From Pseudomonadota bacterium (GTDB lineage: Bacteria > Pseudomonadota > Alphaproteobacteria > Rhodospirillales > 2-02-FULL-58-16), in contig JADFHR010000005.1 in the NCBI GenBank assembly GCA_022567015.1, forward strand, positions 1 through 26,417: a stretch of 26,417 nucleotides of DNA, given 5' to 3'. The translations under genes and the position numbers were made by a program. Positions 9,200 to 17,861 of this stretch are shown here, piece after piece (the stretch's first letter is position 1; every line of letters begins with the position of its first letter). The notes below the pieces were generated by a model, which saw nothing but the letters and a program-made list of their open reading frames with translations, did not search any database and was not told where the DNA came from.

Positions 9200-10803
9200 A
9201 GTTCGCGCTCGCCGTCGATGCCGCGCAGCTTGTGACGCCCCAGCGACCGCACCTCGCCCTGGTACTCGGCCGCGAACTCGGACGACATGACGATGGGGAC
9301 GCCGAGTGTTTTGGACATGCCTTCGATGCGCGAGGCTTGGTTGGCGGCGGCGCCGATCACCGTGAACTCCAGCCGCTCCGCGGTCCCGATGTTGCCGTAG
9401 GTGACGTCGCCCACGTGCAGGCCGATGCCGAAGCGGAGCGGCGGCGTGTCCCCGCCCGCCGATGAACGGTTCAGCTCGGCGATCCGGCGGTCGGCCTCGC
9501 GGGCGGCCTTCGCCGCCATGTCGCAGGCCTCGGCCCAACCTACCGCGCCCTCGCGTCCCGTAGTTTCCGCATCGGCAACGGGAAAAATGGCGAGCACCGC
9601 GTCGCCGATGAAGCGCAGCACCTCGCCGCCATTGTCGAAGACGGCGCCGGCCATGCAGTCGAAGAACCGGTTCAAATGCGCGAGGAACGCCTCGCGGGAT
9701 AACGATTCCGCCAGCGGCGTCGAATCCCGGAGGTCGCAGAACCAGAGCACCGCGTGAATGTTCTCGCCGTCGCCGCGCTTGATCAGCCCGTCGAGCACGC
9801 GCTCGCCGGTATGTTTGCCGAGGAACGTCTGCAACAGGGTCACCGCATTGCGCCGCTTGGCGTGCACTTCGTAGAACCGGCTGAGGACCGGCAGGATTTC
9901 ATGGATGTGGCCGAGATCCGCCGTCGAGAACCCACCGGGTGCGTCGGTGGCGAGGGTGATGGCGTTTATCTGGCCGTCGGAAAACGGCATCGGCATGGCG
10001 GCGTAATCCGTCATCCCCTCCGCCTTCAGGTCCTTGAGCACCGGAAAGTCGTCCTCGTCCGATGCGTCAAGCCAGCGCCGAAAACCGCCCACGCCGTCGA
10101 AAATGGGCCTGAGCGGGCTTTGAAGGAAGCGGTCCGATTGCACGACCTCGTGGCTCAGCAGGGTCTTTTCCACCTTTTCCGCCGCCGCCGCCGACCACGC
10201 GTATGCGGTCGCCGCCAGCAGGGGATGGAGCGTCTGGATCACCACCCGCACCCGGGTGACGGGCACGCCGTTTTTCACCAGGGCGCGGGCGAACCGTCGT
10301 GTCAGCTCGCGCGACGTCGCCGCCTCCCAGGCTTCGCACAAAAGCCAGTCAACGAGCGGGTTGTCCCGGGGGGTGGATTCCTCGCTGTCGCGGGCATAGA
10401 CCTGTTCGTCGTCCTCGTACCAGGCGTCCATCCTGTCGCTGTAGAAGGCGATGTATCCTTTCATCGCCCGGGCGATCTTGAGCGGATCCTCGTAGCTCCA
10501 CACCGCGTTCCCGGCGCTCCTCTCGCCAATGCGGAGCGTCCAGTAGCTGGCGTTGCCCTTGAACGGGCAGTGGGTGTGGTGGTCGGTCCGTTCCATCAGG
10601 TCCAGGCGAACGTCTGCGGGCGGGAAATAGAAGACCGGCCTGTACCGCGCCTCGCGGAACACCATGGCCCGTGCGCTGTCGGCCACGGTGACGCCGTTGA
10701 AGACGACGCGGACACGGGCGGGATGGGCCTCGAAACTTATGGTGTAATCGGGCGTGACGGCGTGTCCCGACGGACCCTCACGCGCCTTGGTTCCGGCCGA
10801 CAA
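9133..10803 (-). CDS. DUF427 domain fused to a class III adenylate/guanylate cyclase
   Basis: This 556-residue protein joins two domains. Residues about 20-135 look like DUF427: FREARYRPVFYFPPADVR, HHTHCPFKGNASYWTLRIG and MKGYIAFYSDRMDAWYED. A helical middle part (about 150-330) resembles the N-terminal region of some rhizobial-type cyclases. The C-terminal class III catalytic domain (about 345-530) has metal-binding Asp residues in WFCDLRDSTPLAES and IGDAVLAIFP, then FGIGLHVGDVTYGNIG, and the Asn/Arg pair in ANQASRIEG, so it should be active in making cAMP or cGMP. There is no signal peptide or membrane helix. The start is a TTG at 10803, supported by AAGGGAAGGAAG just upstream; no ATG or GTG lies nearby in frame. 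It forms its own transcript between ubiV and grpE. Substrate choice cannot be read with confidence. Confidence 0.88.
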   Translation of the reverse strand: MSAGTKAREGPSGHAVTPDYTISFEAHPARVRVVFNGVTVADSARAMVFREARYRPVFYFPPADVRLDLMERTDHHTHCPFKGNASYWTLRIGERSAGNAVWSYEDPLKIARAMKGYIAFYSDRMDAWYEDDEQVYARDSEESTPRDNPLVDWLLCEAWEAATSRELTRRFARALVKNGVPVTRVRVVIQTLHPLLAATAYAWSAAAAEKVEKTLLSHEVVQSDRFLQSPLRPIFDGVGGFRRWLDASDEDDFPVLKDLKAEGMTDYAAMPMPFSDGQINAITLATDAPGGFSTADLGHIHEILPVLSRFYEVHAKRRNAVTLLQTFLGKHTGERVLDGLIKRGDGENIHAVLWFCDLRDSTPLAESLSREAFLAHLNRFFDCMAGAVFDNGGEVLRFIGDAVLAIFPVADAETTGREGAVGWAEACDMAAKAAREADRRIAELNRSSAGGDTPPLRFGIGLHVGDVTYGNIGTAERLEFTVIGAAANQASRIEGMSKTLGVPIVMSSEFAAEYQGEVRSLGRHKLRGIDGERELYTLAGGEAPDSGPRKATPSTP

Positions 10804-10890
10804 TGCCTGGCTTCCTTCCCTTCGATGGCCGCCGGGTGGGTGGATGGGGCGGACGAAAGCGCCGCGCGGCCGGGCGTCAGGCCGCCTGTT

Positions 10891-11724
10891 TCATAGTTCC
10901 TCGTCGACCTTGGAGCCGGCGGCGTCCCCGTGCCGCTCCGCCTGTTTTTCGTAGGCCGCCGCCGGTCCTTTCGGTGCCGGTTCCGCCGGGGCTTCCGCCG
11001 CCGGTTCCGCTTCCGGCGCGGCCTTGGGCCCGCCCTTGGAGACCCCCACCCTGGCCGGGCGCAGCAGGCGCTCACCCAGCATGTATCCCGTCTGCAGCAC
11101 CTGGACCACGGTGCCCTCGGGCTGGTCCTTGTCCTCGATCTCGAACATGGCCTCGTGGAGGTTGTGGTCGAACTTCTGGCCCATGGCCTCGATGGGTGTG
11201 ATGCGGATACGCTCGAACGCGTTCAGCATGTCCCGTTCGGTCATTTCCACGCCGACGACCAGCGTTTCCACCGTCTCGTTTTCCTGGCGTGTTTTTTGGT
11301 CGATGCTGTCCAGGGCCCGGCGCAGGTTGTCGGCCACCGGCAGGATCTCGCGGGCGAAGCCGGCGACGGCATACTTGGAGATTTCGATCTTGTCGCGCTC
11401 GGCGCGGCGGCGCACGTTCTCGGCCTCGGCCAGGGCCCGCAACAGCTTGTCCTTGAGATCGGCCACCTCGGCCTCGAGGGCGCCGATACGGGCCTCCGGG
11501 TCCGCTTCCGCGGCGGCCGGCCCGGTGTCCTGGTCCACCGCCTCGGGCGCGTCCTGGTCCACCGCCTCGGGCGCGGCCGGGGCCGGATCGTCCGCCGCCT
11601 CGTCCCCTGCGGGCGCCGGCGTCGGCTCGACCTCGGGCGCGGCGTCGGTCTCGGGGGCCACGGCCGGCCCGGTGTCCGCCGCCGCCTCTACGTCTTTCGG
11701 TGTGTCTTGCTTCTTTTTGGACAT
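10891..11724 (-). CDS. grpE: Nucleotide exchange factor GrpE
   Basis: GrpE releases ADP from DnaK and so resets the chaperone cycle. The core (about 75-225) shows the long helix RIGALEAEVADLKDKLLRALAEAENVRRRAERD and the conserved FAREILPVADNLRRAL, followed by a beta domain with GTVVQVLQTGYMLGERLLRPARVGVSKG. At 277 residues it is longer than usual (about 200). It has an acidic, Pro/Ala-rich N-terminal extension that contains a perfect 24-bp tandem duplication in DNA (11527-11550 and 11551-11574, encoding two copies of APEAVDQD), and an Ala/Glu/Pro-rich C-terminal tail ending SKVDEEL. It follows hrcA by 18 bp and is surely co-transcribed with it. dnaK and dnaJ lie on the same strand about 5.7 kb further on. 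Confidence 0.97.
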   Translation of the reverse strand: MSKKKQDTPKDVEAAADTGPAVAPETDAAPEVEPTPAPAGDEAADDPAPAAPEAVDQDAPEAVDQDTGPAAAEADPEARIGALEAEVADLKDKLLRALAEAENVRRRAERDKIEISKYAVAGFAREILPVADNLRRALDSIDQKTRQENETVETLVVGVEMTERDMLNAFERIRITPIEAMGQKFDHNLHEAMFEIEDKDQPEGTVVQVLQTGYMLGERLLRPARVGVSKGGPKAAPEAEPAAEAPAEPAPKGPAAAYEKQAERHGDAAGSKVDEEL

Positions 11725-11742
11725 TCCGACTCTTGTGATCCC

Positions 11743-12777
11743 TTATCCTATCCGCCGGGCGATCATCTGCGCGGTGTAATCGACGAGCGGAATGATCCGC
11801 GCATAGTTCATGCGCGTCGGGCCGATGACGCCGATGGCGCCGACGATCTGCTGCCGGCTGTCGTTGTAGGGCCCGACGATCATGGAAACGCCGGCCAGGT
11901 TGAACAGACGGTTGTCGGCCCCGATGTAGATGCGGACCCCCTCGGCCGTGTCCGCCAGGGAGAGGACACGCAACATCATCTCCTTGGTCTCCAGGGCGGC
12001 GAACAGCGAGCGAATGCGCTCGAGGTCGGCTTCGACGGTGATGTCGTCCAGAAGATTCGCCTGACCGCGGACGATCAGGGTGCCGCCCTTGTGGCCGCCG
12101 GCCCAGGTGGCCAGTCCGGCCTCCACCACCCGGGCGGTCAGTTCGTCGAGCTGGGCGCGGTGGGATTCCAGTTCCGCCGTGATCTCGTCGAATCCCTCGC
12201 TCAGCGTGCGCCCGACCAGGCGCGCGCTCAGGAAATTGCTCGCCTCCACCAGGGACGAAGGGGCCATGCCGTGCGGCGTTTCGATGATCCGGTTCTCGAC
12301 CACGCCGCTCTCGGTGACGAGGATCACCAGGGCCCGGCCCGGGCTCAGGTTGACCAGCTCGATGTGCTTCAGCGGGCTGTCCGTTTTCGGCGCCAGCACC
12401 AGCCCGGCGTACCGCGACAGCCCGGAAAGCGCCGACGTCGCGTCCTCCAGCAACTCCTCCAGGTCGGCGCCCGAACCGGCGCACTGGGCGTCGATGTGCC
12501 GGCGCTCGTCGTCGGTCAGGCTGCCCACCTCGAGAAGCCCGTCCACGAACAGCCGCAAACCCGCCTCCGTGGGCATGCGTCCGGCCGACGTATGGGGCGC
12601 GAACAACAGGCCCGATTCCTCCAGGTCCGCCATCACGTTGCGGATGGTCGCCGGCGACAGGGCCATGGTCAGCCGCCGGGCCAGGGTCCTGGAACCGATG
12701 GGCTCGCCCGTTTCCAGGTAGGTCTCGACGATCTGGCGGAATATTTCCCGCGACCGCTCGCTAAGCTCGGTAATCAT
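11743..12777 (-). CDS. hrcA: Heat-inducible transcription repressor HrcA
   Basis: HrcA binds CIRCE operators and represses groE/dnaK-type heat-shock operons. The N-terminal winged helix region reads ITELSERSREIFRQIVETYL and SPATIRNVMADLEESGLL, followed by PHTSAGRMPTEAGLR, all typical of the family. The GAF-like effector part ends with VGPYNDSRQQIVGAIGVIGP and RMNYARIIPLVDYTAQMI. I use the ATG at 12777 (344 residues); a GTG at 12786 would add three residues and cannot be excluded. It heads the hrcA-grpE operon and is divergent from rph, an order common in alphaproteobacteria. No CIRCE sequence is visible in this window, so its target is probably a groESL operon elsewhere. Confidence 0.96.
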   Translation of the reverse strand: MITELSERSREIFRQIVETYLETGEPIGSRTLARRLTMALSPATIRNVMADLEESGLLFAPHTSAGRMPTEAGLRLFVDGLLEVGSLTDDERRHIDAQCAGSGADLEELLEDATSALSGLSRYAGLVLAPKTDSPLKHIELVNLSPGRALVILVTESGVVENRIIETPHGMAPSSLVEASNFLSARLVGRTLSEGFDEITAELESHRAQLDELTARVVEAGLATWAGGHKGGTLIVRGQANLLDDITVEADLERIRSLFAALETKEMMLRVLSLADTAEGVRIYIGADNRLFNLAGVSMIVGPYNDSRQQIVGAIGVIGPTRMNYARIIPLVDYTAQMIARRIG

Positions 12778-12929
12778 GGCCCTCACGGAAATGGTAAACG
12801 CGGTGAGAACTTAGTGACCGCACCGGCCAGCGTCAACGGAGCCGCCGCCGGGGGCGGGCTTTACGCGAACCGACCCTCGCGTTAGCTTGGCGCGCCGAAC
12901 CTAGAGGGTTGCAAGGGTAAGGACATCCC

Positions 12930-13652
12930 ATGAGGCCATCCGGCCGCGCCCCAGACTGCCTTCGTTCCATCAGCCTCGAGCCCGACTGCAACAGGTACGC
13001 CGAAGGCTCCTGCTTCGTCCGCTTCGGCGACACCCACGTGCTGTGCACCGCCTCCGTCGAGGAACGGGTGCCTCGGTGGATGCGCGATACCGGCCGCGGC
13101 TGGATCACCGCCGAATACGGCATGCTGCCCCGCTCCACCTCGACCCGCACCGACCGCGAGGCGAGCCGGGGCCGGCAAACGGGCCGCACCCAGGAAATCC
13201 AGCGCCTCATCGGCCGCAGCTTGCGCGCCGTCACCGACTTGAAGGCGATGAGCGAAATGCAGGTCCGGGTGGACTGCGACGTGCTCCAGGCCGACGGCGG
13301 CACGCGAACCGCCTCCATCACCGGGGCTTACGTGGCCCTGCACCTGGCGTTCAAGAAGCTGGTGGACCTGGGGATTTTGAGCGCCGTCCCGCTCACCGAC
13401 CAGGTGGCGGCGGTATCGTGCGGCCTGTACAAGGGCGCTCCGGTGCTGGACCTGGACTACGAAGAGGACAGCGCCGCCCAGGTCGACGTCAACTTCGTGC
13501 TCACCGGCAAGGGCGCCATCGTCGAGATCCAGGCGACCGCCGAGGAGGAGCCGTTTTCCGAAGCCCAGTTGATTGAGCTGCTGGCGCTCGCCCACAAGGG
13601 CGTCGGCGAACTGACGCTGCTGCAACGCAAGGCCCTGGCCCTGGAGAGCTAG
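12930..13652 (+). CDS. rph: Ribonuclease PH
   Basis: RNase PH is a phosphate-dependent 3'-5' exoribonuclease that trims tRNA 3' ends. The 240-residue length is standard. It starts MRPSGRAPDCLRSISLEP, then FGDTHVLCTASVEERVP, GWITAEYGMLPRSTSTR with the following Arg-rich stretch, EIQRLIGRSLRAV, and the catalytic/phosphate region DCDVLQADGGTRTASITG. The ATG at 12930 is preceded by AAGGA at good spacing. It opens the plus-strand group rph-rdgB-hemW, with rdgB starting 4 bp after its stop. It is divergent from hrcA across a 152-bp gap. Confidence 0.98.
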   Translation: MRPSGRAPDCLRSISLEPDCNRYAEGSCFVRFGDTHVLCTASVEERVPRWMRDTGRGWITAEYGMLPRSTSTRTDREASRGRQTGRTQEIQRLIGRSLRAVTDLKAMSEMQVRVDCDVLQADGGTRTASITGAYVALHLAFKKLVDLGILSAVPLTDQVAAVSCGLYKGAPVLDLDYEEDSAAQVDVNFVLTGKGAIVEIQATAEEEPFSEAQLIELLALAHKGVGELTLLQRKALALES

Positions 13653-13656
13653 CCCC

Positions 13657-14256
13657 ATGGCACGGCGCTTCGAGGGCCCTAAACTGGTGATCGCCAGCCA
13701 CAACCCGGGCAAGGTGCGGGAAATCATGGACCTTGTGGCGCCCCTTGGGGCGGAGGTGGTCGCGGCGGCCGATCTGGGGCTGCCCGAGCCCGAGGAAACG
13801 GGCGCCACCTTCGCCGCCAACGCCGAGATCAAGGCCCGGGCCGCGGCCGCCGCGGCCGGCCTGCCGGCGCTGGCCGATGACTCGGGCCTGGTGGTGCCGG
13901 CCCTCGGCGGCCGGCCGGGCACGAAATCGGCGCGCTGGGCCGGGCCGGAGCGGGATTTCCGCCTGGCCATGCGGAGGGTCGGGGACGGCCTCGCCGGCAA
14001 GCCCGACCGGAGCGCCCATTTTGTCTGCGCCATGGCCCTCGGCTGGCCCGACGGCCACTGCGAGACCTTCGAGGGCTTCGCCTTCGGCCGCCTGACCTGG
14101 CCGCCCAGGGGATGGCGCGGCTTCGGCTACGATCCCGTGTTCGTGCCCGACGGCTGCGCGCGCACCTTCGGCGAGATGGAGCCGCAGGAGAAACATGCCC
14201 TCAGCCACCGGGCCGACGCCCTGGGCAGGCTTGTCGCCGCCTGTTTTCAGGGGTAA
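13657..14256 (+). CDS. rdgB: RdgB/HAM1 family dITP/XTP pyrophosphatase
   Basis: This enzyme hydrolyses non-canonical purine triphosphates (dITP, ITP, XTP) to monophosphates and so keeps them out of DNA and RNA. The 199 residues show the family signatures: the N-terminal IASHNPGKVREI, ETGATFAANAEIKARAAA, the catalytic region LADDSGLVVPALGG, and the C-terminal GWRGFGYDPVFVPDG with KHALSHRADAL. The length is normal. It starts 4 bp after rph, and its stop lies only 2 bp before the hemW start, so all three are likely translated from one message. Confidence 0.98.
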   Translation: MARRFEGPKLVIASHNPGKVREIMDLVAPLGAEVVAAADLGLPEPEETGATFAANAEIKARAAAAAAGLPALADDSGLVVPALGGRPGTKSARWAGPERDFRLAMRRVGDGLAGKPDRSAHFVCAMALGWPDGHCETFEGFAFGRLTWPPRGWRGFGYDPVFVPDGCARTFGEMEPQEKHALSHRADALGRLVAACFQG

Positions 14257-14258
14257 GG

Positions 14259-15446
14259 GTGCCTGTCGTGGAACACCTGCACGGAAATACGCCGGCGGAC
14301 ACCGGTTTCGGGATCTACATCCACTGGCCGTTCTGCACGTCCAAGTGTCCCTATTGCGACTTCAACAGCCACGTCGCCGGGACCATAGACCAGGGCCGGT
14401 GGCGCGCCGCCCTCCTGGGCGAGCTCTCCCACTTCGCCGGTGAGACCGGCGGCCGCACGGTGACCAGCATCTTCTTCGGCGGCGGCACGCCGTCGCTGAT
14501 GGACCCGGGAACGGTGGCCGACCTGATCGCCGCGGTGGGCGGGCACTGGCCGGTCAGCGGCGCAGTGGAGATCACCCTGGAGGCCAACCCGACGTCGGTC
14601 GAGGCCAAGCGGTTCCAGGCGTTCCGGGCGGCGGGCGTCAACCGCCTGTCGCTCGGGGTGCAGGCCCTGGACGACCGTGCGCTGGCCTTCCTCGGCCGGG
14701 GACATTCCGCGGCGGAGGCGCAGCGCGCCGTGGCCCTGGCGGCGGCGCATTTCCCGCGCTTCTCCTTCGACCTCATCTACGGGCGGCCCGGCCAGACGGT
14801 GCCGGCGTGGCGGCGCGAGCTGGCGCAGGCCCTGGAATTCGCCGACGGGCACCTGTCGGTGTACCAGCTCACCATCGAGCCCGGCACCCGGTTCCACGCC
14901 GACGGCGTCGACGAAGCCGACGAGGAAACGGGGGCCGCCCTTTACCAAGCCACCCAGGAGATGCTCGGCGCCGCCGGCCTTGCCGCCTACGAGATTTCCA
15001 ACCACGCCCGGCCCGGGGCCGAGTGCCGGCACAACCTGACCTACTGGCGGGGCGGCGATTACGTGGGCGTCGGCCCGGGCGCCCACGGGCGCCTCACGGC
15101 GCCGGCCGGCGCCCTGCCGCGCACCGAGGCCCTCAACCAGACCCGCATGCCGGAGCACTGGCTGAGCGCGGTCGAGGCCAGGGGCCACGGCACGGCCCAG
15201 CGGACGGTCCTCAGCCCCGAGGCCCGCGGCGAGGAAGTCCTGATGATGGGCCTGCGCCTGTCGGAAGGGGTAAGCCGGGAACGCTTTCGCCGTCTCACCG
15301 GGCGCCGTCTGGAGGACGCCGTGGACGCGGCCCGTCTCCGCGACCTGACCGACGGGGGTTTTCTGATCCTCGATGACCGGCGCCTGCGCGCCACCGCCGC
15401 CGGGCGCCTGCGTCTGAACGCGGTGCTGGCGGCGCTGCTGGCTTAA
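14259..15446 (+). CDS. hemW: Radical SAM heme chaperone HemW
   Basis: HemW is a radical-SAM-family protein that carries heme to target proteins. It used to be annotated as oxygen-independent coproporphyrinogen III oxidase. The first conserved stretch GFGIYIHWPFCTSKCPYCDF holds the CxxxCxxC cluster motif; the additional cysteine of true HemN is absent. Next come FFGGGTPSLMDP, the EANPTSVE motif, RLSLGVQALDDRAL, FDLIYGRPGQT and YQLTIEPGT. The HemW C-terminal domain ends with a typical DGGFLILDDRRLRATAAGRLRL. The start is uncertain: GTG at 14259 (395 residues) or GTG at 14268; both follow the AGGGGTAAGGG stretch. It is the last gene of rph-rdgB-hemW and converges with the lipoprotein gene, only 4 bp separating the two stops. 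Confidence 0.95.
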   Translation: MPVVEHLHGNTPADTGFGIYIHWPFCTSKCPYCDFNSHVAGTIDQGRWRAALLGELSHFAGETGGRTVTSIFFGGGTPSLMDPGTVADLIAAVGGHWPVSGAVEITLEANPTSVEAKRFQAFRAAGVNRLSLGVQALDDRALAFLGRGHSAAEAQRAVALAAAHFPRFSFDLIYGRPGQTVPAWRRELAQALEFADGHLSVYQLTIEPGTRFHADGVDEADEETGAALYQATQEMLGAAGLAAYEISNHARPGAECRHNLTYWRGGDYVGVGPGAHGRLTAPAGALPRTEALNQTRMPEHWLSAVEARGHGTAQRTVLSPEARGEEVLMMGLRLSEGVSRERFRRLTGRRLEDAVDAARLRDLTDGGFLILDDRRLRATAAGRLRLNAVLAALLA

Positions 15447-15450
15447 GAAT

Positions 15451-16932
15451 TTATTCGGTGACCGGCTGGAAGGTCTCGGGCGCCTTGCCGATGACCTCGA
15501 AACCGCGCGGCAGCACCTTGAGCACCGCCAGCCCGCGCTCGGCCACGCCATCGGGGAGAAAGCGGAAAATGCCGTCGCGGCCGGCGAAGCCGCTGGGCGC
15601 GGTGAGGGCCTGGGCGCTGAAATCGGGGCCGCCGTCGGTCCGCGCCAGCACGGCGGCGAGGGCGGTCGCGTCGTAGGCCAGGGTCGCCAGCCGGGGCGGC
15701 TTGTGGCCGTAGACCTGCAGGAACTGGCGCACGAAGTCGGCCCGCGCGTCCGGCGGCGGGGCCGCGAACCAGCCCCCGACCAGGGCCGGTTCGGCGCCGA
15801 TTCCGGGCTCGTCCCACTGCCCGGTGCCGAGCATGCGCACCTTGGCCGGGTCCACGTCATAGAAGGGCAGGTGGGCGGCGATGGACTGCAGGCGCTTGCC
15901 CCCGTCGGCCACCATCAGGGCATCGAAGGGCAGGTCGCCGACCGTCTGCAGTTTTTCCAGCCGCCTGAGTGTCCGCCGGGCGATCTCGCCGCCCTGGGCC
16001 TCCAGGGCCGCGCGCTGGGCCATCAGGGCCTGGCGCCTGGCGCCGTATTGCGCCAGCCGGCGCACGACGGCGGCGAAATCGCCCTCGCCGGGATCGTAGG
16101 TCTCGACCCGCGTCACCACCGCGCCAACCTCCTCCGCCGCCCGGCGCAGGGCCTCGACCACGGTCGTCCCGTACTCGCTCTCCGGGGCGAGAACGGCGAA
16201 CCGCAGGATGCCGCGCGAGCGGGCGAAGGTGACCACCCGCTTGACTCCGGCGCCGGGAAAGAACCCCATCGTGAAAATGCCCCGCCCGGCCACCGACCGG
16301 TCGCTGGAAAAGGCCACCACCTGGACGTTCGCGGCGCGGGCCGCCGGCGCCACCGCCGTCACCGAGGCCGACAGCCGCGGCCCCAGGATCAGCGACGCGC
16401 CGTCGCCGATGGCCAGGGTCGTGGCTTCCGCCGCGCCCTCCGGCGTTCCCTTGGTATCGTGGATCAACAACTCGAAGCGGTCGTCGGCGAGGTCGAACAG
16501 GGCAAGCTGGGCCGCGTTCACCATGGCGTTGCCAAGGCGGGCGTTGCGCCCCGAAAGGGGAAGGAGCAACGCCACCCGGACGGCCGACGGCGTCATCGGC
16601 GGAGGCGCCGGCGGCTGGACGACCGCCGGTGGCGCGCCCTGGCCCGGCGTCCGGGTGAGAAAGGGTATCAGCGACGGCGTATGTGCCTCTGCGTCGGTGG
16701 GCTCGGGAAGGGGGAATGGCGCCGGCGCCGGCGGCACTGTCGCCGGCGGCACTGTCGCCGGCGGCAGCGGGCGCGGGCGCTGCAGGGGCACGGTGACCGC
16801 AAGCGGCTTCGCGCTCTCGGCTTGCGTCCGGGCCCGCGATTGGGGAGACTCGCACGCCGACAGCAACAGCCCCACGGCGGTCAGCCATGGCACGAAAGCG
16901 CAGCGCGACCACGAAGACAGGGAGTCGATCAT
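15451..16932 (-). CDS. LppC/LpoA-like penicillin-binding protein activator lipoprotein
   Basis: The 493-residue protein is a likely outer-membrane lipoprotein with a periplasmic-binding-protein (leucine-binding) fold, the family annotated as penicillin-binding protein activator. The N-terminus has one Arg, a hydrophobic stretch and a lipobox LLSAC with C27 as the lipidated residue. A Pro-rich linker follows (about 45-115), with a duplicated PPATV unit encoded by a 15-bp DNA tandem repeat at 16730-16759. The binding-protein domain starts at VRVALLLPLSGRNARLG (about 118) and runs to the end. In this family the fold helps control peptidoglycan synthases; that role for this protein is inferred. 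Its 5' end overlaps the divergent rsmI by 46 bp, and it converges with hemW. Confidence 0.9.
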   Translation of the reverse strand: MIDSLSSWSRCAFVPWLTAVGLLLSACESPQSRARTQAESAKPLAVTVPLQRPRPLPPATVPPATVPPAPAPFPLPEPTDAEAHTPSLIPFLTRTPGQGAPPAVVQPPAPPPMTPSAVRVALLLPLSGRNARLGNAMVNAAQLALFDLADDRFELLIHDTKGTPEGAAEATTLAIGDGASLILGPRLSASVTAVAPAARAANVQVVAFSSDRSVAGRGIFTMGFFPGAGVKRVVTFARSRGILRFAVLAPESEYGTTVVEALRRAAEEVGAVVTRVETYDPGEGDFAAVVRRLAQYGARRQALMAQRAALEAQGGEIARRTLRRLEKLQTVGDLPFDALMVADGGKRLQSIAAHLPFYDVDPAKVRMLGTGQWDEPGIGAEPALVGGWFAAPPPDARADFVRQFLQVYGHKPPRLATLAYDATALAAVLARTDGGPDFSAQALTAPSGFAGRDGIFRFLPDGVAERGLAVLKVLPRGFEVIGKAPETFQPVTE

Positions 16933-17861
16933 CCGGCGGAGCGAAACCTCCTTCTGGGTCGGATGCCCGGGTCAGGTCCGAGCCTACCCACAGCAGGGGC
17001 GCGAGTAAACCGCCCCGGCGCGCGCCGGCGGCGGGTCTTTGCCTGGTCGCCACCCCCATCGGCAACGCCGCCGACATCACGCTCAGGGCGCTCGAGGTCC
17101 TGAAGACCGCCGATGTCATCGCCTGCGAGGACACCCGGGTGACGTCCCGGCTGCTGGCCATCCACGGCATCGCCACGCGGCTCGTCCCCTATCACGACCA
17201 CAACGCCGCGCGCGCGCGGCCGGCCCTCATCAGACGGCTGAAAAAAGGCGAAACCGTGGCGCTGGTATCGGATGCGGGGACGCCGCTGGTATCCGATCCG
17301 GGCTACCGGCTGGTCAGGGCCTGCATCGCCGAGGACGTGCCGGTCACGGTCCTGCCCGGCCCGTCGGCCGTCCTCGCCGCGCTGGTGCTTTCCGGGCTGC
17401 CCACGGACCGCTTCCTGTTCGCCGGGTTCCTGCCGCCGCGCAAGGCCGCCCGGCGCCGGGCCCTGGCCGAGCTGGCCGGGGTGCGGGCGAGCCTGGTGTT
17501 CATGGAATCGGCCAGGCGCCTGGCGGCGGCCCTGGCCGACATGGCGGAGACCCTCGGCGGGCGCGAGGCGGCGGTGGGCCGCGAACTCACCAAGATGTTC
17601 GAAGAGGTGCGGCGCGGCCCGCTGCCCGATCTGGCGCGCCATTACCGGGACCGCGGGCCGCCCAGGGGCGAAGTGACCGTGGTCGTGGCGCCGCCCGCAG
17701 ACGAAAAGGCGCCCAGCGACCAAGACCTGGACCGGCGACTCTCGGCGGCCCTCGAGGAGGCCTCCGTGCGCGACGCCGCGACCGAGGTTGCCGCCGCCAC
17801 CGGCGTGGCCCGGCGGCACATCTACGCCCGCGCCCTGGCCCTGACGCGGAAGCGGCGATGA
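16887..17861 (+). CDS. rsmI: 16S rRNA (cytidine-1402-2'-O)-methyltransferase RsmI
   Basis: RsmI 2'-O-methylates C1402 of 16S rRNA using S-adenosylmethionine. The tetrapyrrole-methylase fold is clear: LCLVATPIGNAADITLRAL (about 50-68), ACEDTRVTSRLL, LVSDAGTPLVSDPGYRLV, VTVLPGPSAVLAALVLSGLP and FLFAGFLPPRK. It is 324 residues, longer than the usual ~280 because of a basic, Ser-rich N-terminal extension of about 48 residues. The first possible start is ATG 16887, and I found no later in-frame ATG, GTG or TTG before the conserved core. This start makes the gene overlap the divergent lipoprotein gene by 46 bp. The stop overlaps the yraN start (ATGA). Confidence 0.96.
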   Translation: MARKRSATTKTGSRSSGGAKPPSGSDARVRSEPTHSRGASKPPRRAPAAGLCLVATPIGNAADITLRALEVLKTADVIACEDTRVTSRLLAIHGIATRLVPYHDHNAARARPALIRRLKKGETVALVSDAGTPLVSDPGYRLVRACIAEDVPVTVLPGPSAVLAALVLSGLPTDRFLFAGFLPPRKAARRRALAELAGVRASLVFMESARRLAAALADMAETLGGREAAVGRELTKMFEEVRRGPLPDLARHYRDRGPPRGEVTVVVAPPADEKAPSDQDLDRRLSAALEEASVRDAATEVAAATGVARRHIYARALALTRKRR

